Positions 8,095-15,763 of a DNA stretch of 64,000 nt are shown here, piece after piece. A program made the position numbers and the translations under genes. The number at the start of each line of letters is the position of its first letter. Position 1 is the stretch's first letter. Below the pieces are notes generated by a model that did not search any database, had not been told where the DNA came from, and saw only the letters and a program-made list of their open reading frames with translations. This DNA is from Streptomyces cyaneochromogenes (GTDB lineage: Bacteria > Actinomycetota > Actinomycetes > Streptomycetales > Streptomycetaceae), in NCBI RefSeq assembly GCF_003963535.1, contig NZ_CP034539.1, forward strand, positions 6,324,001 through 6,388,000, in the 5' to 3' direction.

Positions 8095-9198
8095 ATGAGC
8101 GCCTTACGACGGGACGGTCGTACGTCGATGAGCCACCGAGCCGGGAACACCGGACCCCGCACTCTCGCCTTCGTCGAGAGCCCGGTACAGCTCCTGAACG
8201 TGCTGGAGTGGGCGCATGCCCACGCGGACACCCTCGGCGCGGGGCTCACCCTCGTCGTCCTGTCCCCGATCGACCCCATGTCCCGCGGCCAGCTGCGCCG
8301 GATGGCCGAGCTGGCGCGCGACGACGGGCACGAGGTCCGCTGGGAGGAGGCACGGGGCGGCGCGGCGGCCCCCTTCCAGACGATCGGCGGCCTCGCGGGC
8401 CTGCTCCGCCGTGCCGACCGGATCGTCCTGGGCGACCCCTTCTCCCGCTACGTACAACTCCTGCTGACCATCACCAGGGCCCGCGACCTGGTCGTGGTCG
8501 ACGACGGTACGGCCACCATGGAGTTCGTCGCCCAACTCGCCCGCGGCGAGCGCCTGGTGCGCTGGCACCGCAAGGGCGGCCGCCCGGGCCCCCGGGACCT
8601 GGTCTTCGCCCCGGTGTCGTCGGCGGCCCGCAAGCGCCTGACGCCGAGCGCCCACCGCAGGGTCGAGATCTTCTCCTCGATGCCGATGGAGGAGACGCCG
8701 GACGGCGTGACGGTCACCGCCAACACCTTCGCCTGGACCCGCGACCGCTTCGGCCCGCCCCGCATCACCAAGGGCGCGGACATGGTCGGCACCTCGCTGG
8801 TGGAGACGGGCGTGGTGGACGGCGACCGTTACCTGGAGGCCGTCAGCTCCCTCGCCAAGACACACGGGGCCACCCGCTACTTCGCCCATCGCAGGGAGAG
8901 CGCGGAGAAGCTGCACCGGCTGGCGGTGGAGACGGGCCTGGAGGTCGTACGCCCGGACCTCCCGCTGGAGCTGATCGCCCGCCGCGGCCCCATCGGCCGT
9001 ACGATCCTGAGCTTCCCGTCGACGGTCGTGCACACCTTGCCGCTGGCGCTGTCCGGTACGCAGGTGCGGGTGGCGGTGTGCGACATCGACCCGGCGTGGC
9101 TGACGGAGAACGCGTCGCCTCGGGCGCAGGGGTTCTTGTCGGGGGTCACGGGGACGGCCCGGGATGTGCACCGGCTGTCGGCGGTCAGCGCGGTGTGA
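8095..9198 (+). CDS. Polysialyltransferase-like protein
   Basis: The protein has 367 residues with an N-terminal RTLAFVESPVQLLNVLEWAH segment, the typical opening of the alpha-2,8-polysialyltransferase family in which a beta strand is followed by SPxQLLN. Further segments RIVLGDPFSRY, LVVVDDGTATMEF and ETGLEVVRPDLPLELI resemble donor-site parts of GT-B enzymes of this family. It is the last gene of the plus-strand run carrying the cytidylyltransferase and neuB, so it is inferred to polymerise or attach the CMP-activated nonulosonate. The ATG at 8095 is taken; a second ATG at 8128 is possible because neither has a clear Shine-Dalgarno. Confidence 0.75.
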   Translation: MSALRRDGRTSMSHRAGNTGPRTLAFVESPVQLLNVLEWAHAHADTLGAGLTLVVLSPIDPMSRGQLRRMAELARDDGHEVRWEEARGGAAAPFQTIGGLAGLLRRADRIVLGDPFSRYVQLLLTITRARDLVVVDDGTATMEFVAQLARGERLVRWHRKGGRPGPRDLVFAPVSSAARKRLTPSAHRRVEIFSSMPMEETPDGVTVTANTFAWTRDRFGPPRITKGADMVGTSLVETGVVDGDRYLEAVSSLAKTHGATRYFAHRRESAEKLHRLAVETGLEVVRPDLPLELIARRGPIGRTILSFPSTVVHTLPLALSGTQVRVAVCDIDPAWLTENASPRAQGFLSGVTGTARDVHRLSAVSAV

Positions 9199-9291
9199 TC
9201 CAGTGGCCTGGCGCCAACTGCCCTGCCCTGCCCGGAGTTGACCGCTTGTTACCCTCTGACCTGCGAGGTTGGGCAAGGTGAGAGGCGGGTC

Positions 9292-11010
9292 GTGGCGGCT
9301 GCCGGACATGACGACGACACCGACGCTGCGTCGAGCAGGGCAGAGGCGCTGCGCCGCCAGGCCGAGCGGGCCTTCCGTCACGGCCGGGCCGATGAGGCCC
9401 ACCAGATCGCCGTCCGAGCACTGACCGAGGCCGGGCGGACCTCGGACTCCCGCGCTCTGCTCCTGGAGCACCTCGGCCGCTACCTCGACGCGGGAAGCAC
9501 CAGCTGGGAGCACGACTACTTCGAGCAGTCGCTGGCCGAGCTGGGTCCGAACGCGCCGTCGCACGAGCGGATCCGGGTGCTGTGCTCCTCCGGTCTCGCC
9601 GGGCTGCGGCGGGGCCGCACCGACGACGGCGTACGGCTGCTCCAGGAGGCCGCGGAGCTGGCCTCCGAGGCCGACGACACCGAGCTGGAGACCGTCGTCT
9701 GCACGGTCGTGGCCGAGGCCGCCCTCACCCTGGGCCACCTCGACGAGTCCCTGCACCGCACCCGGCGCGCCCGTCGGCTGGGCATCGAATCCCGGCAGCA
9801 TCACCTGGTCGTGCGCTCCTACTTCAACGAGGCCCGCGCCACCTACCTGCGCACCGGAAACGTCGCCGACGCCGCCCGCATACGCAGCGCCGGCCTGGCC
9901 TACGCCACCGAGCACGGCGAACTGGCCACTGAGGAGGGCAACACGCTGCGCCTGGCCCTGATCGAGGACCTGATCGAGGCCGGCCGCTGGCCCGAGGCGG
10001 ACGATCTGCTCAGCGAACCGGCAGCGCACGAGCGGCACGGATCCCTCAACGAGGTGGAGGAGGCGCTCGTCCGGTCCTGGCTGCTCAGCTGGCGCAGCCG
10101 GGACGCGGTCCCGGCGCCTTCGCTGGTCCGGCTGGTGGCGACCAGCAGCCCACTGCACGAGGCGTACTTCCTCAGCCTGGCGCTCGCCGCGGCGGCCCGG
10201 CTCGGCGACCACGCGGCCGTCGAGGAGCTCACCGGTCGCGCGCTTGTCCTGGCCGGCGGCCACCTCGCACCGCCCAGCAGCGGCCTGTACGTCATCGACG
10301 CGCTCGCCTCCGCGATCCACGCCCAGACGGCCGGCCCCCGGCCACCCATGCTGCACCCCGACACCGCGCCCGACCGGCTGCTGCAGACCCTGGAGAGCGT
10401 CTACGCCCGGGTACGCCACCATGTGGCCGCACCCTACGAACTGACGGATGGTGTGGTGGCCGTGGCGCGTGCGGAAGCGGCACATGCCGGGGCCCGCGCG
10501 CAGGACGAGGCGGGGCACTGGGACACCGCCATCTGGGTGTTCCGGCGCACCCATGCCCGGGCCCGCCTGATCCACGCCCTGCTGGGACGGGCGGCCGGGT
10601 ACGGACCGGGTGACGAGCGCGCGACCGCGCTGCTCGACGAGGCGGAGCGCATCGCCGTGCCCATGGGCGCGGAACCGTACCTGGAGCGGATCACCCGGCT
10701 GCGCGCGTGCCCACCACCCCCGAGCCCCTCTCCGGAAGCCGACCGGCCCACCCCGGCGCCGCCGACCGACCTGACACCACGCCAGCGCGAGGTGATCGCC
10801 CGCCTCGCCGAGGGACGCACGGACCGGGAGATCGCCGAGGAACTGCGCCTGAGCGTCCGCACGGTCAACGCGCATGTCGCCCAGCTCCTGACCAGACTCG
10901 GCGTGCGCAACCGTGCGGAGGCCGTGGCGTGGTACTACCGCTCCGAAGACGGACGCGGTGCCGACGGACGCGGTGCCGACGGACGGGGTCCGGAACGCAC
11001 GTCGGGCTGA
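9292..11010 (+). CDS. LuxR-family transcriptional regulator with TPR-like region
   Basis: The protein has 572 residues from the GTG at 9292, chosen because AGAGG lies six bases upstream; an in-frame TTG at 9238 has GGAG directly against it. The body is a long alpha-helical, alanine- and leucine-rich TPR-like array, and the C-terminus carries a LuxR/GerE helix-turn-helix beginning LTPRQREVIARLAEGRTD with the recognition helix region LRLSVRTVNAHV. There is no Walker A motif, so it lacks the ATPase part of large LAL regulators. The final residues are a DGRGA repeat coded by 15-bp direct repeats. Its 3' end overlaps the convergent EamA gene by 76 bp. The target genes are unknown. Confidence 0.8.
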   Translation: MAAAGHDDDTDAASSRAEALRRQAERAFRHGRADEAHQIAVRALTEAGRTSDSRALLLEHLGRYLDAGSTSWEHDYFEQSLAELGPNAPSHERIRVLCSSGLAGLRRGRTDDGVRLLQEAAELASEADDTELETVVCTVVAEAALTLGHLDESLHRTRRARRLGIESRQHHLVVRSYFNEARATYLRTGNVADAARIRSAGLAYATEHGELATEEGNTLRLALIEDLIEAGRWPEADDLLSEPAAHERHGSLNEVEEALVRSWLLSWRSRDAVPAPSLVRLVATSSPLHEAYFLSLALAAAARLGDHAAVEELTGRALVLAGGHLAPPSSGLYVIDALASAIHAQTAGPRPPMLHPDTAPDRLLQTLESVYARVRHHVAAPYELTDGVVAVARAEAAHAGARAQDEAGHWDTAIWVFRRTHARARLIHALLGRAAGYGPGDERATALLDEAERIAVPMGAEPYLERITRLRACPPPPSPSPEADRPTPAPPTDLTPRQREVIARLAEGRTDREIAEELRLSVRTVNAHVAQLLTRLGVRNRAEAVAWYYRSEDGRGADGRGADGRGPERTSG

Positions 11011-11948
11011 TCCACCGTGGGCCGGATCGCCGCCGGGTCGGTCGCCGTGGGCCCGGCCGGCCTCGGCGTATCGCTCCTCGTCCCGCCGCGGCAGGCCGCC
11101 GTGCCCGCCACGCACACCAGCACCACGCCGGCCAACTGGCCGGCGTCCGGGGTCTGGGCGAGGAGGAGGAAGCCGATGCCGGTGGCTACCGCCGGTTCCA
11201 GGCTCATCAGCGTGCCGAACGCACCCGCCGTCAGGCGGCGCAGCGCGAACAGTTCCAGCACATGCGGGGCGATCGGCAGCAGCACCGCGGCGAGCGCGGA
11301 GACGGCCAGCACATGCGGGCTCCACCAGTCCGCCTCCGCCCCGCCGACCGCCACCGCTCCGGTGCACAGGGCCGCCACGGCCGTGGACAGCGCGACGCCC
11401 TGCTGGCCGGGCAGCCGGTCGCCCACCCGCTGGGTCAGCACGATGTAGCCGCCCAGCCCCGCCGCTGCACCCAGCGCGTACCCGATTCCCGACCAGTCCG
11501 CGGACGCCTCCCAGGGCCGGGTCAGCAGCAGCACCCCCGCCAGCGCCAGCAGGGGCCACACCAGGTCGGCGCGTCGCCGCGACCAGACGACGGCGACCAG
11601 CAGCGGCCCGGTGAACTCCACGGCGCTGACAGTGCCCAGCGGCAGCCGGTCGATCGCCTGGAAGGAACACAGGGTCATCACCGCGCTGGCGCAGCCGAGC
11701 GCCGCTGCCGCGACCAGGCCGCGGCGGGGAAGACGATGGATTCGCGGCCGGGTCCACACGAGCAGCAGGACAGCCGCGCAGCTCAGCCGCAGCCAGGCCG
11801 TCCCGGCCGGCGACATCCGGTCGAAGAGCGGGACGGCGAGCGAGGCGCCGGTCTGCACGCTGACCATGGCGCAGACGGTGGCGGCCATGGCGGGTGCGGC
11901 CGTACGGACGGGCGAGGCGGCGGGAGCGGTGGGCGCGGCGGACGTCAT
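10935..11948 (-). CDS. EamA/RhaT-family (DMT) exporter
   Basis: This 337-residue protein of about ten hydrophobic segments has two EamA-type halves; recognisable stretches include AIDRLPLGTVSAVEFTGPLLVAV and a second-half LTAGAFGTLMSLEPAVATGIG, the usual repeat signature of drug/metabolite transporters that export amino acids or small metabolites. The ATG overlaps the stop of the upstream methyltransferase gene (ATGA), so the two are probably co-translated. The C-terminal tail is a disordered proline/serine repeat (SAPRP). Its coding DNA overlaps the 3' end of the convergent LuxR gene by 76 bp. The substrate is unknown; it might export the product of the methyltransferase. Confidence 0.88.
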   Translation of the reverse strand: MTSAAPTAPAASPVRTAAPAMAATVCAMVSVQTGASLAVPLFDRMSPAGTAWLRLSCAAVLLLVWTRPRIHRLPRRGLVAAAALGCASAVMTLCSFQAIDRLPLGTVSAVEFTGPLLVAVVWSRRRADLVWPLLALAGVLLLTRPWEASADWSGIGYALGAAAGLGGYIVLTQRVGDRLPGQQGVALSTAVAALCTGAVAVGGAEADWWSPHVLAVSALAAVLLPIAPHVLELFALRRLTAGAFGTLMSLEPAVATGIGFLLLAQTPDAGQLAGVVLVCVAGTAACRGGTRSDTPRPAGPTATDPAAIRPTVDQPDVRSGPRPSAPRPSAPRPSSER

Positions 11949-12712
11949 GCCAGGACGGACGCGTACGCGGCGGTCGCCCGGACGAGGAACGCGGTCTCGG
12001 CGTAGAAGAACTCCCCGTCCCGCGCGGACCGTTCCACCGACGCCGTCCACTCGTCGATCTCGGCGATCGACAGCGGTCCGGTGCCGTTGGCCGCGCGTTG
12101 CCGCAGGGCCGCGGCGATCTGCTCCACCCGGTGCAGGGCGAACCCGGTCAGCTCCGTCCCCACCGTCACATGCGTGTCGACGTGCTCCACCTCCAGCAAG
12201 CTCTTGCGCACCAGAGCCGCCGCCTTGCGCCCCATCCAGGCGTCGCTGAACTCCATCCACTCCTCGGGGAATTCGGCCCACCCATGGCATACGGCACGCG
12301 TCAGCTCCGGGTCGCCCGCGCGGATCACCAGAGCGTCGTAGTCGGTGTGAGAGATCACCGCCGTACCGCCCGGCCGCAGCAGCCGGGCCACTTCGTCGAT
12401 CAGCGCCGCCGGGTCGCGCAGGAACTCCAGCACGTCGTGGCAGACGACCGCGTCCATGCTGCCGAGGGCGTACCGGGTCGGCTTGTTGAGGTCGTGCACC
12501 TCGATCTCGGCGTGCCCGCTCAGCAGCGTCCGCGCGGCCGCCACGGCCTCCGGATCGACGTCGCACCCGTGAAGCAAGGCCCCCGGCGCCCGCTCCGCCA
12601 CCGCCTGCAGTGTCCCGCCGGTTCCGCACCCGAGGTCCAGCACACGCTGTCCGTCGGCCACGTCCAGGCTCGTGGCCAGCGCACGGTGTATCGAGTGACC
12701 AGGCATGGGCAT
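11945..12712 (-). CDS. Class I SAM-dependent methyltransferase
   Basis: The 255-residue protein has the SAM-binding motif I VLDLGCGTGGTLQA near residue 30, then an acidic motif II loop CDVDPEA, MDAVVCHDVLEFL as motif post-I, and LLRPGGTAVI. These define the Rossmann methyltransferase fold. The ATG at 12712 was selected over the TTG at 12727 because GGAGGA lies seven bases before it. The gene is the first of a coupled pair with the EamA exporter (ATGA overlap), which suggests methylation and export of one compound. The substrate cannot be read from the sequence. Confidence 0.87.
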   Translation of the reverse strand: MPMPGHSIHRALATSLDVADGQRVLDLGCGTGGTLQAVAERAPGALLHGCDVDPEAVAAARTLLSGHAEIEVHDLNKPTRYALGSMDAVVCHDVLEFLRDPAALIDEVARLLRPGGTAVISHTDYDALVIRAGDPELTRAVCHGWAEFPEEWMEFSDAWMGRKAAALVRKSLLEVEHVDTHVTVGTELTGFALHRVEQIAAALRQRAANGTGPLSIAEIDEWTASVERSARDGEFFYAETAFLVRATAAYASVLA

Positions 12713-12837
12713 ACGAATGTCCTCCAAAACTCTGCGACGAGCAGCACCGGTGACGTTTCTACGGGTGCTTGTGGGAGGAGCGCTTCGGTAGTTCTACCTA
12801 GGCGTGATCGCTTGGCTGAAACTCGTTCTTCAGTAGG

Positions 12838-13512
12838 TCACGGCTGCTTGCGGGCCAGGACGAACGCGCGCGCGTACTTCTCCTCGCCGACCGGTTCGCG
12901 CTGGACGCGGGCCTGAAGCCGGAGGTCCGCCTTGTCGAGGTGGGCGGCCACTGCCTCTGGGGTGCGCCAGTAGTAGTCGAGCGAGATCTCGTGACCGAAG
13001 CGTTCGGCGAGGTGGAGGTGTTCCTCGTCGTGGTCGTCGGGCCGCCCGGACTGGAAGCCGAGGAGTACGTGGCCGCCGGGGACCAGGACGCGGTGGAACT
13101 CGGCGAACGTGGCGGCGAGGTGCTCGGTCGGGATGTGGATGATCGAGTACAGCGCGAGGATCCCGCTCAGTGTCTCGTCCGGGAGGTCCAGCGACGTCAT
13201 CGAGCCCACGTGGAACCGGAGTTCGGGGTGCGCTCGGCGGGCAAGGTCCACCATCCGCGGCGAGAGATCGACACCGAAGACCGGTGTGCCGAGGGCGTGG
13301 AGGTGGGCGGTGACGGACCCGGGCCCGCTGCCGAGGTCGGCGACGGGGGCGGGGGAGTGGTCGCGGGCGAGTTCGGCGAAGGCGGTCACCAGGGACCGGT
13401 CCAGGGGGTGACTGTCGGCCGGCCAGTCGGAGAAGCGGTCGGTGTAGGCGGGGGCGATGGCGTCGTACGAGGTACGGGTGGCTCGGAGGAATTCCGGCTG
13501 CGCGTCGGTCAC
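12838..13512 (-). CDS. Class I SAM-dependent methyltransferase
   Basis: The 224-residue protein starts at a GTG (MTDAQPEFL). It has the SAM motif VADLGSGPGSVTAHL near residue 58, then FGVDLSPRMVDLARRAHP, and a PGGHVLLGFQ strand/loop, all typical of ubiquinone/methyltransferase-domain proteins (methyltransferase type 11/25). The substrate is unknown. It is separated from the next methyltransferase gene by 125 bp on the same strand and is not obviously coupled to it. Immediately upstream lies the MITE-like element, so its promoter region is short: only about 44 bp separate its start from the element's left end. Confidence 0.85.
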   Translation of the reverse strand: MTDAQPEFLRATRTSYDAIAPAYTDRFSDWPADSHPLDRSLVTAFAELARDHSPAPVADLGSGPGSVTAHLHALGTPVFGVDLSPRMVDLARRAHPELRFHVGSMTSLDLPDETLSGILALYSIIHIPTEHLAATFAEFHRVLVPGGHVLLGFQSGRPDDHDEEHLHLAERFGHEISLDYYWRTPEAVAAHLDKADLRLQARVQREPVGEEKYARAFVLARKQP

Positions 13513-13556
13513 GGACGCACCCTAGTGCGGGTGCGGGGCGGGCGTCCGGGGGTTCA

Positions 13557-13730
13557 GAGCCTGTGAACAAACCCCCGCCTGCGCTGCGGCGTCCGGCACG
13601 CACGCTCGCCGCGTTGCCGAACCGCCCACGTGGCTCCGCCACGAGGGCGCCCCGGCGCCTTGCGATCGCACGCACCGGACGCCGCAGCGCCCGCCCTCCG
13701 GGCGGACGACGGGGGTTTGTTCACAGGCTC
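13557..13730. mobile_element. 174-bp MITE-like element with 21-bp perfect terminal inverted repeats
   Basis: The left end (13557-13577) begins GAGCCTGTGAACAAAC and is perfectly complementary to the right end (13710-13730). Inside lies a second perfect 16-bp inverted repeat (13581-13596 and 13675-13690). The element is flanked by TCA on both sides (13554-13556 and 13731-13733), a three-base TNA duplication of the type made by some IS5-family (IS1031-group) elements. It encodes no transposase, so it is best described as a non-autonomous miniature transposon. The parent element is not in the window. Confidence 0.75.
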
Positions 13731-13733
13731 TCA

Positions 13734-14075
13734 CCTGAGCGATGCGCGGAGTTCCCGGCGGCCGGTGATCAGGGCCGGACAGCACAGCCACCCCGCCGGA
13801 GCCGAGGCTCTCGGAGCGGCCCGGTGGCACCGCCCCGGCGGGGCGGCGGCAGGCGCCTCCGGAGGTGGGCGCGCCCGGCTGCGGCTCGGGCATGCGGCAG
13901 ATCCGCGCCGCCGCGCGCTTCAGGCTCGGCGGCTTGTCCCGCGTCTCGCAGGGCTGAGTCGGGGCGGCCAGGACGGCGACGCCGCCGGTCGCGGCCGCCG
14001 GCAAGGACTCCGGGAGGGACATCGGTGGAATGAGCGCCGTCCCGACTCCGGCCGCCATGGCCCAGCGGCGAGTGG
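13734..14075. other. Gene-poor interval after the MITE
   Basis: Open frames here on both strands are arginine/proline-rich and resemble shadows. A minus-strand frame from an ATG at 14058 reads MAAGVGTALIPPMSLPES but has no Shine-Dalgarno and runs into the MITE-like element. It could be a small gene broken by that insertion. I see no recognisable domain. Confidence 0.35.
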
Positions 14076-14462
14076 CTAGGGCCGGTCCGGGCCCAGGGCG
14101 TCGCGGACGGCGGCCATGATGGCCTCGGTATCGGCGCCCAGCGCACGGGCGGAAGAGGTGAAATCGCGTGCAAGGGTGGCGAGTTGGGAGGCGTATGGGC
14201 GGGTCGGGCCGGCTGGCGGTGCCGCGACCCGGGAGCCCGCCCCGCGGCGGGTGCGGATCAGCTCGGCGGCCTCCAGCTCGCGGTAGGCGCGGGCTACGGT
14301 GCCCGGTGCGAGGCCGAGGTCCGTGGCCAGCTGGCGCACGGTCGGCAGCCGGTCGCCCTCGGCCAGCTGACCGGTGACGATCAGCGCGCCGAGCTGCGCG
14401 CGGATCTGCGCGTACGGCGGTACCTGGCTGGCGGTGTCGACGCGGACGGCGGGCTCATTCAT
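14076..14462 (-). CDS. GntR-family (YtrA-type) transcriptional regulator
   Basis: This small 128-residue protein consists of a GntR winged helix (PPYAQIRAQLGALIVTGQLAEG, LPTVRQLATDLGLAPGTVARAYRELEAAELI) and a C-terminal helical tail of about 40 residues, the layout of the YtrA subfamily. Such regulators repress their own operon, which usually encodes a membrane protein or ABC transporter. Its ATG overlaps the stop of the upstream membrane protein gene (ATGA), so it is co-translated from the 15247 promoter. Two CTTGT-N14-ACAAG palindromes just upstream of that operon are its likely operators. Confidence 0.9.
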   Translation of the reverse strand: MNEPAVRVDTASQVPPYAQIRAQLGALIVTGQLAEGDRLPTVRQLATDLGLAPGTVARAYRELEAAELIRTRRGAGSRVAAPPAGPTRPYASQLATLARDFTSSARALGADTEAIMAAVRDALGPDRP

Positions 14463-15247
14463 CGTTGGGGGTACCCCTTCGCCGCATCGTCGTCGACGGC
14501 CCGGGGGGCCACCACGGTGATCAGGGACCAGGCGACGGTGAACAGGTTCAGCAGGGCCAAAGGGTAGAACACCCAGAAGGTGAGCGCGCCCATCGCACCG
14601 GCGCAGCCCGTCTCCGTGAGCGAGACGGAGATCATCAGCACGGCGTACAGCTGCTGGCTCGACACCAGCAGGCCCCAGGCCCCCGTGACGGCCCACGCGC
14701 GGTCGCGACGCTGCTGCTCCCCGCCCGGTCCGTGGGCGATGCGGCGCAGGGCCCACACGCAGCACGGGGTGGCTATGGCGAGGGCACCGAATGTCGGGAG
14801 GCTGTAGTACATGCCTGGCCAGGGGCCCAGGGTTGCCGGCATCCCATTGCAGGTGACGGCGATGACCTTGCCCGTGCTGAAAATACGGTCGGGGTCGACG
14901 GAGGCCGTGGCGGCCGTGATGGCCAGCAGCACGGCGAGCGAGACCCCCTGAAGGGCGATCAGGGGGCCCATGCGGGGTGGCACATGATCTCTGACCAGGC
15001 GCGGGGCGAGACTGGCGATGCGTACCGCGTCCTGGGGGAGCAGGGTCAGCGCGTCGGCGAGAAGGACGCCTGCCACCGCGCACAGGCCGAAGGCCGTGAT
15101 GCAGAACACGAGGCGCTGCTCGAACTCGACGTGCCCCAGTGTGGACAGCGCCTGCGCGGCCACGATGCCGATGGCCAGACCGGACCAGCGGGCGAAGTGG
15201 TTGGCGTGATCGAGGAAGCGGCGCTGGAACGGGGCGGCGTCGAGCAT
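14459..15247 (-). CDS. Integral membrane protein in a GntR operon
   Basis: The 262-residue protein has about six to seven predicted transmembrane segments, for example GLAIGIVAAQAL, LVFCITAFGLCAVAGVLLA, PLIALQGVSLAVLLAITAA and a C-terminal FYPLALLNLFTVAWSLITVV. No domain is recognised. GAGGGGG lies eight bases before the ATG, a good Shine-Dalgarno. It is the first gene of a two-gene operon with the YtrA-type GntR regulator, coupled through an ATGA overlap. By analogy with YtrA operons it may belong to a membrane-stress or peptide-sensing system, but no ATP-binding partner is present here, so this is only context. Confidence 0.8.
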   Translation of the reverse strand: MLDAAPFQRRFLDHANHFARWSGLAIGIVAAQALSTLGHVEFEQRLVFCITAFGLCAVAGVLLADALTLLPQDAVRIASLAPRLVRDHVPPRMGPLIALQGVSLAVLLAITAATASVDPDRIFSTGKVIAVTCNGMPATLGPWPGMYYSLPTFGALAIATPCCVWALRRIAHGPGGEQQRRDRAWAVTGAWGLLVSSQQLYAVLMISVSLTETGCAGAMGALTFWVFYPLALLNLFTVAWSLITVVAPRAVDDDAAKGYPQR

Positions 15248-15267
15248 AGGGAGATCCCCCTCAGATC

Positions 15268-15333
15268 ATCTTGTACCAAGTAGAAAGCACAAGATGCCCT
15301 AGGTGGAGTCTTGTGTCAAAAACCCGATACAAG
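15268..15333. promoter_or_regulatory. Twin operators for the GntR(YtrA) operon
   Basis: Two palindromes with the same layout, CTTGT-N14-ACAAG, occur at 15270-15293 and 15310-15333. They are exactly 40 bp apart centre to centre, close to four helical turns, and begin 20 bp upstream of the membrane protein start. The first extends to ATCTTGT/ACAAGAT. The arrangement fits cooperative binding of the GntR-family repressor encoded by the second gene of the operon. Confidence 0.6.
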
Positions 15334-15763
15334 GCGGTGGGCGAGCGGGATGCGGCGCAACTGGTCGAAGACGCCGACCTGTTGCCGGCTGGGTCAGCGC
15401 CCGCAGGTGGTCGTCCATGATCCACGGCCGAGTGCTCACACCGTCCCGACCGGCCGAATCGTCACACCGGTCACGCCCGGCCAGGGCGGTCCTTCACTCG
15501 CCGCGCGCGATCCCGACAGGTGAACACAGCCGACGGTTCTGTTCGCGGCGTGGTATGCGTTGAGGTACGGGTGACCGGCGTCGTCACTCTCCGTTGCTGT
15601 CGGTCGGTGATCGGCCTGCGGCGAAGAGGCGCGAGTTTACCCACCCAAATCGATACCTATGCGTCGGGCGGCCAGATTTTCTTCCCCAAACGGGTTGAAC
15701 TTTTGTTGATCGAGGGTCAGTTGGCCACCTCGGCGTCCTACCCTTCAGAGGGTGAACCAACTG
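15334..15763. other. Intergenic region upstream of the M20 gene
   Basis: No convincing gene is seen. The part from about 15640 to 15730 is less GC-rich than its surroundings (for example AGATTTTCTTCCCCAAAC and GAACTTTTGTTGATC) and probably contains the promoter of the amidohydrolase gene. Confidence 0.5.

Noticed and set aside
8104..11757. A 1217-residue minus-strand open frame
   Set aside because: It lies opposite genes with clear family motifs and is an effect of GC-rich third positions; it has no recognisable domain.
11949..12629. A longer EamA protein beginning near 12629
   Set aside because: The extension overlaps the methyltransferase gene in another frame and is arginine- and glycine-rich without membrane segments.
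13522..14058. A minus-strand gene running through the MITE-like element
   Set aside because: No ribosome-binding site, composition typical of a shadow frame, and the element is clearly inserted in it. Kept only as a possible broken gene.
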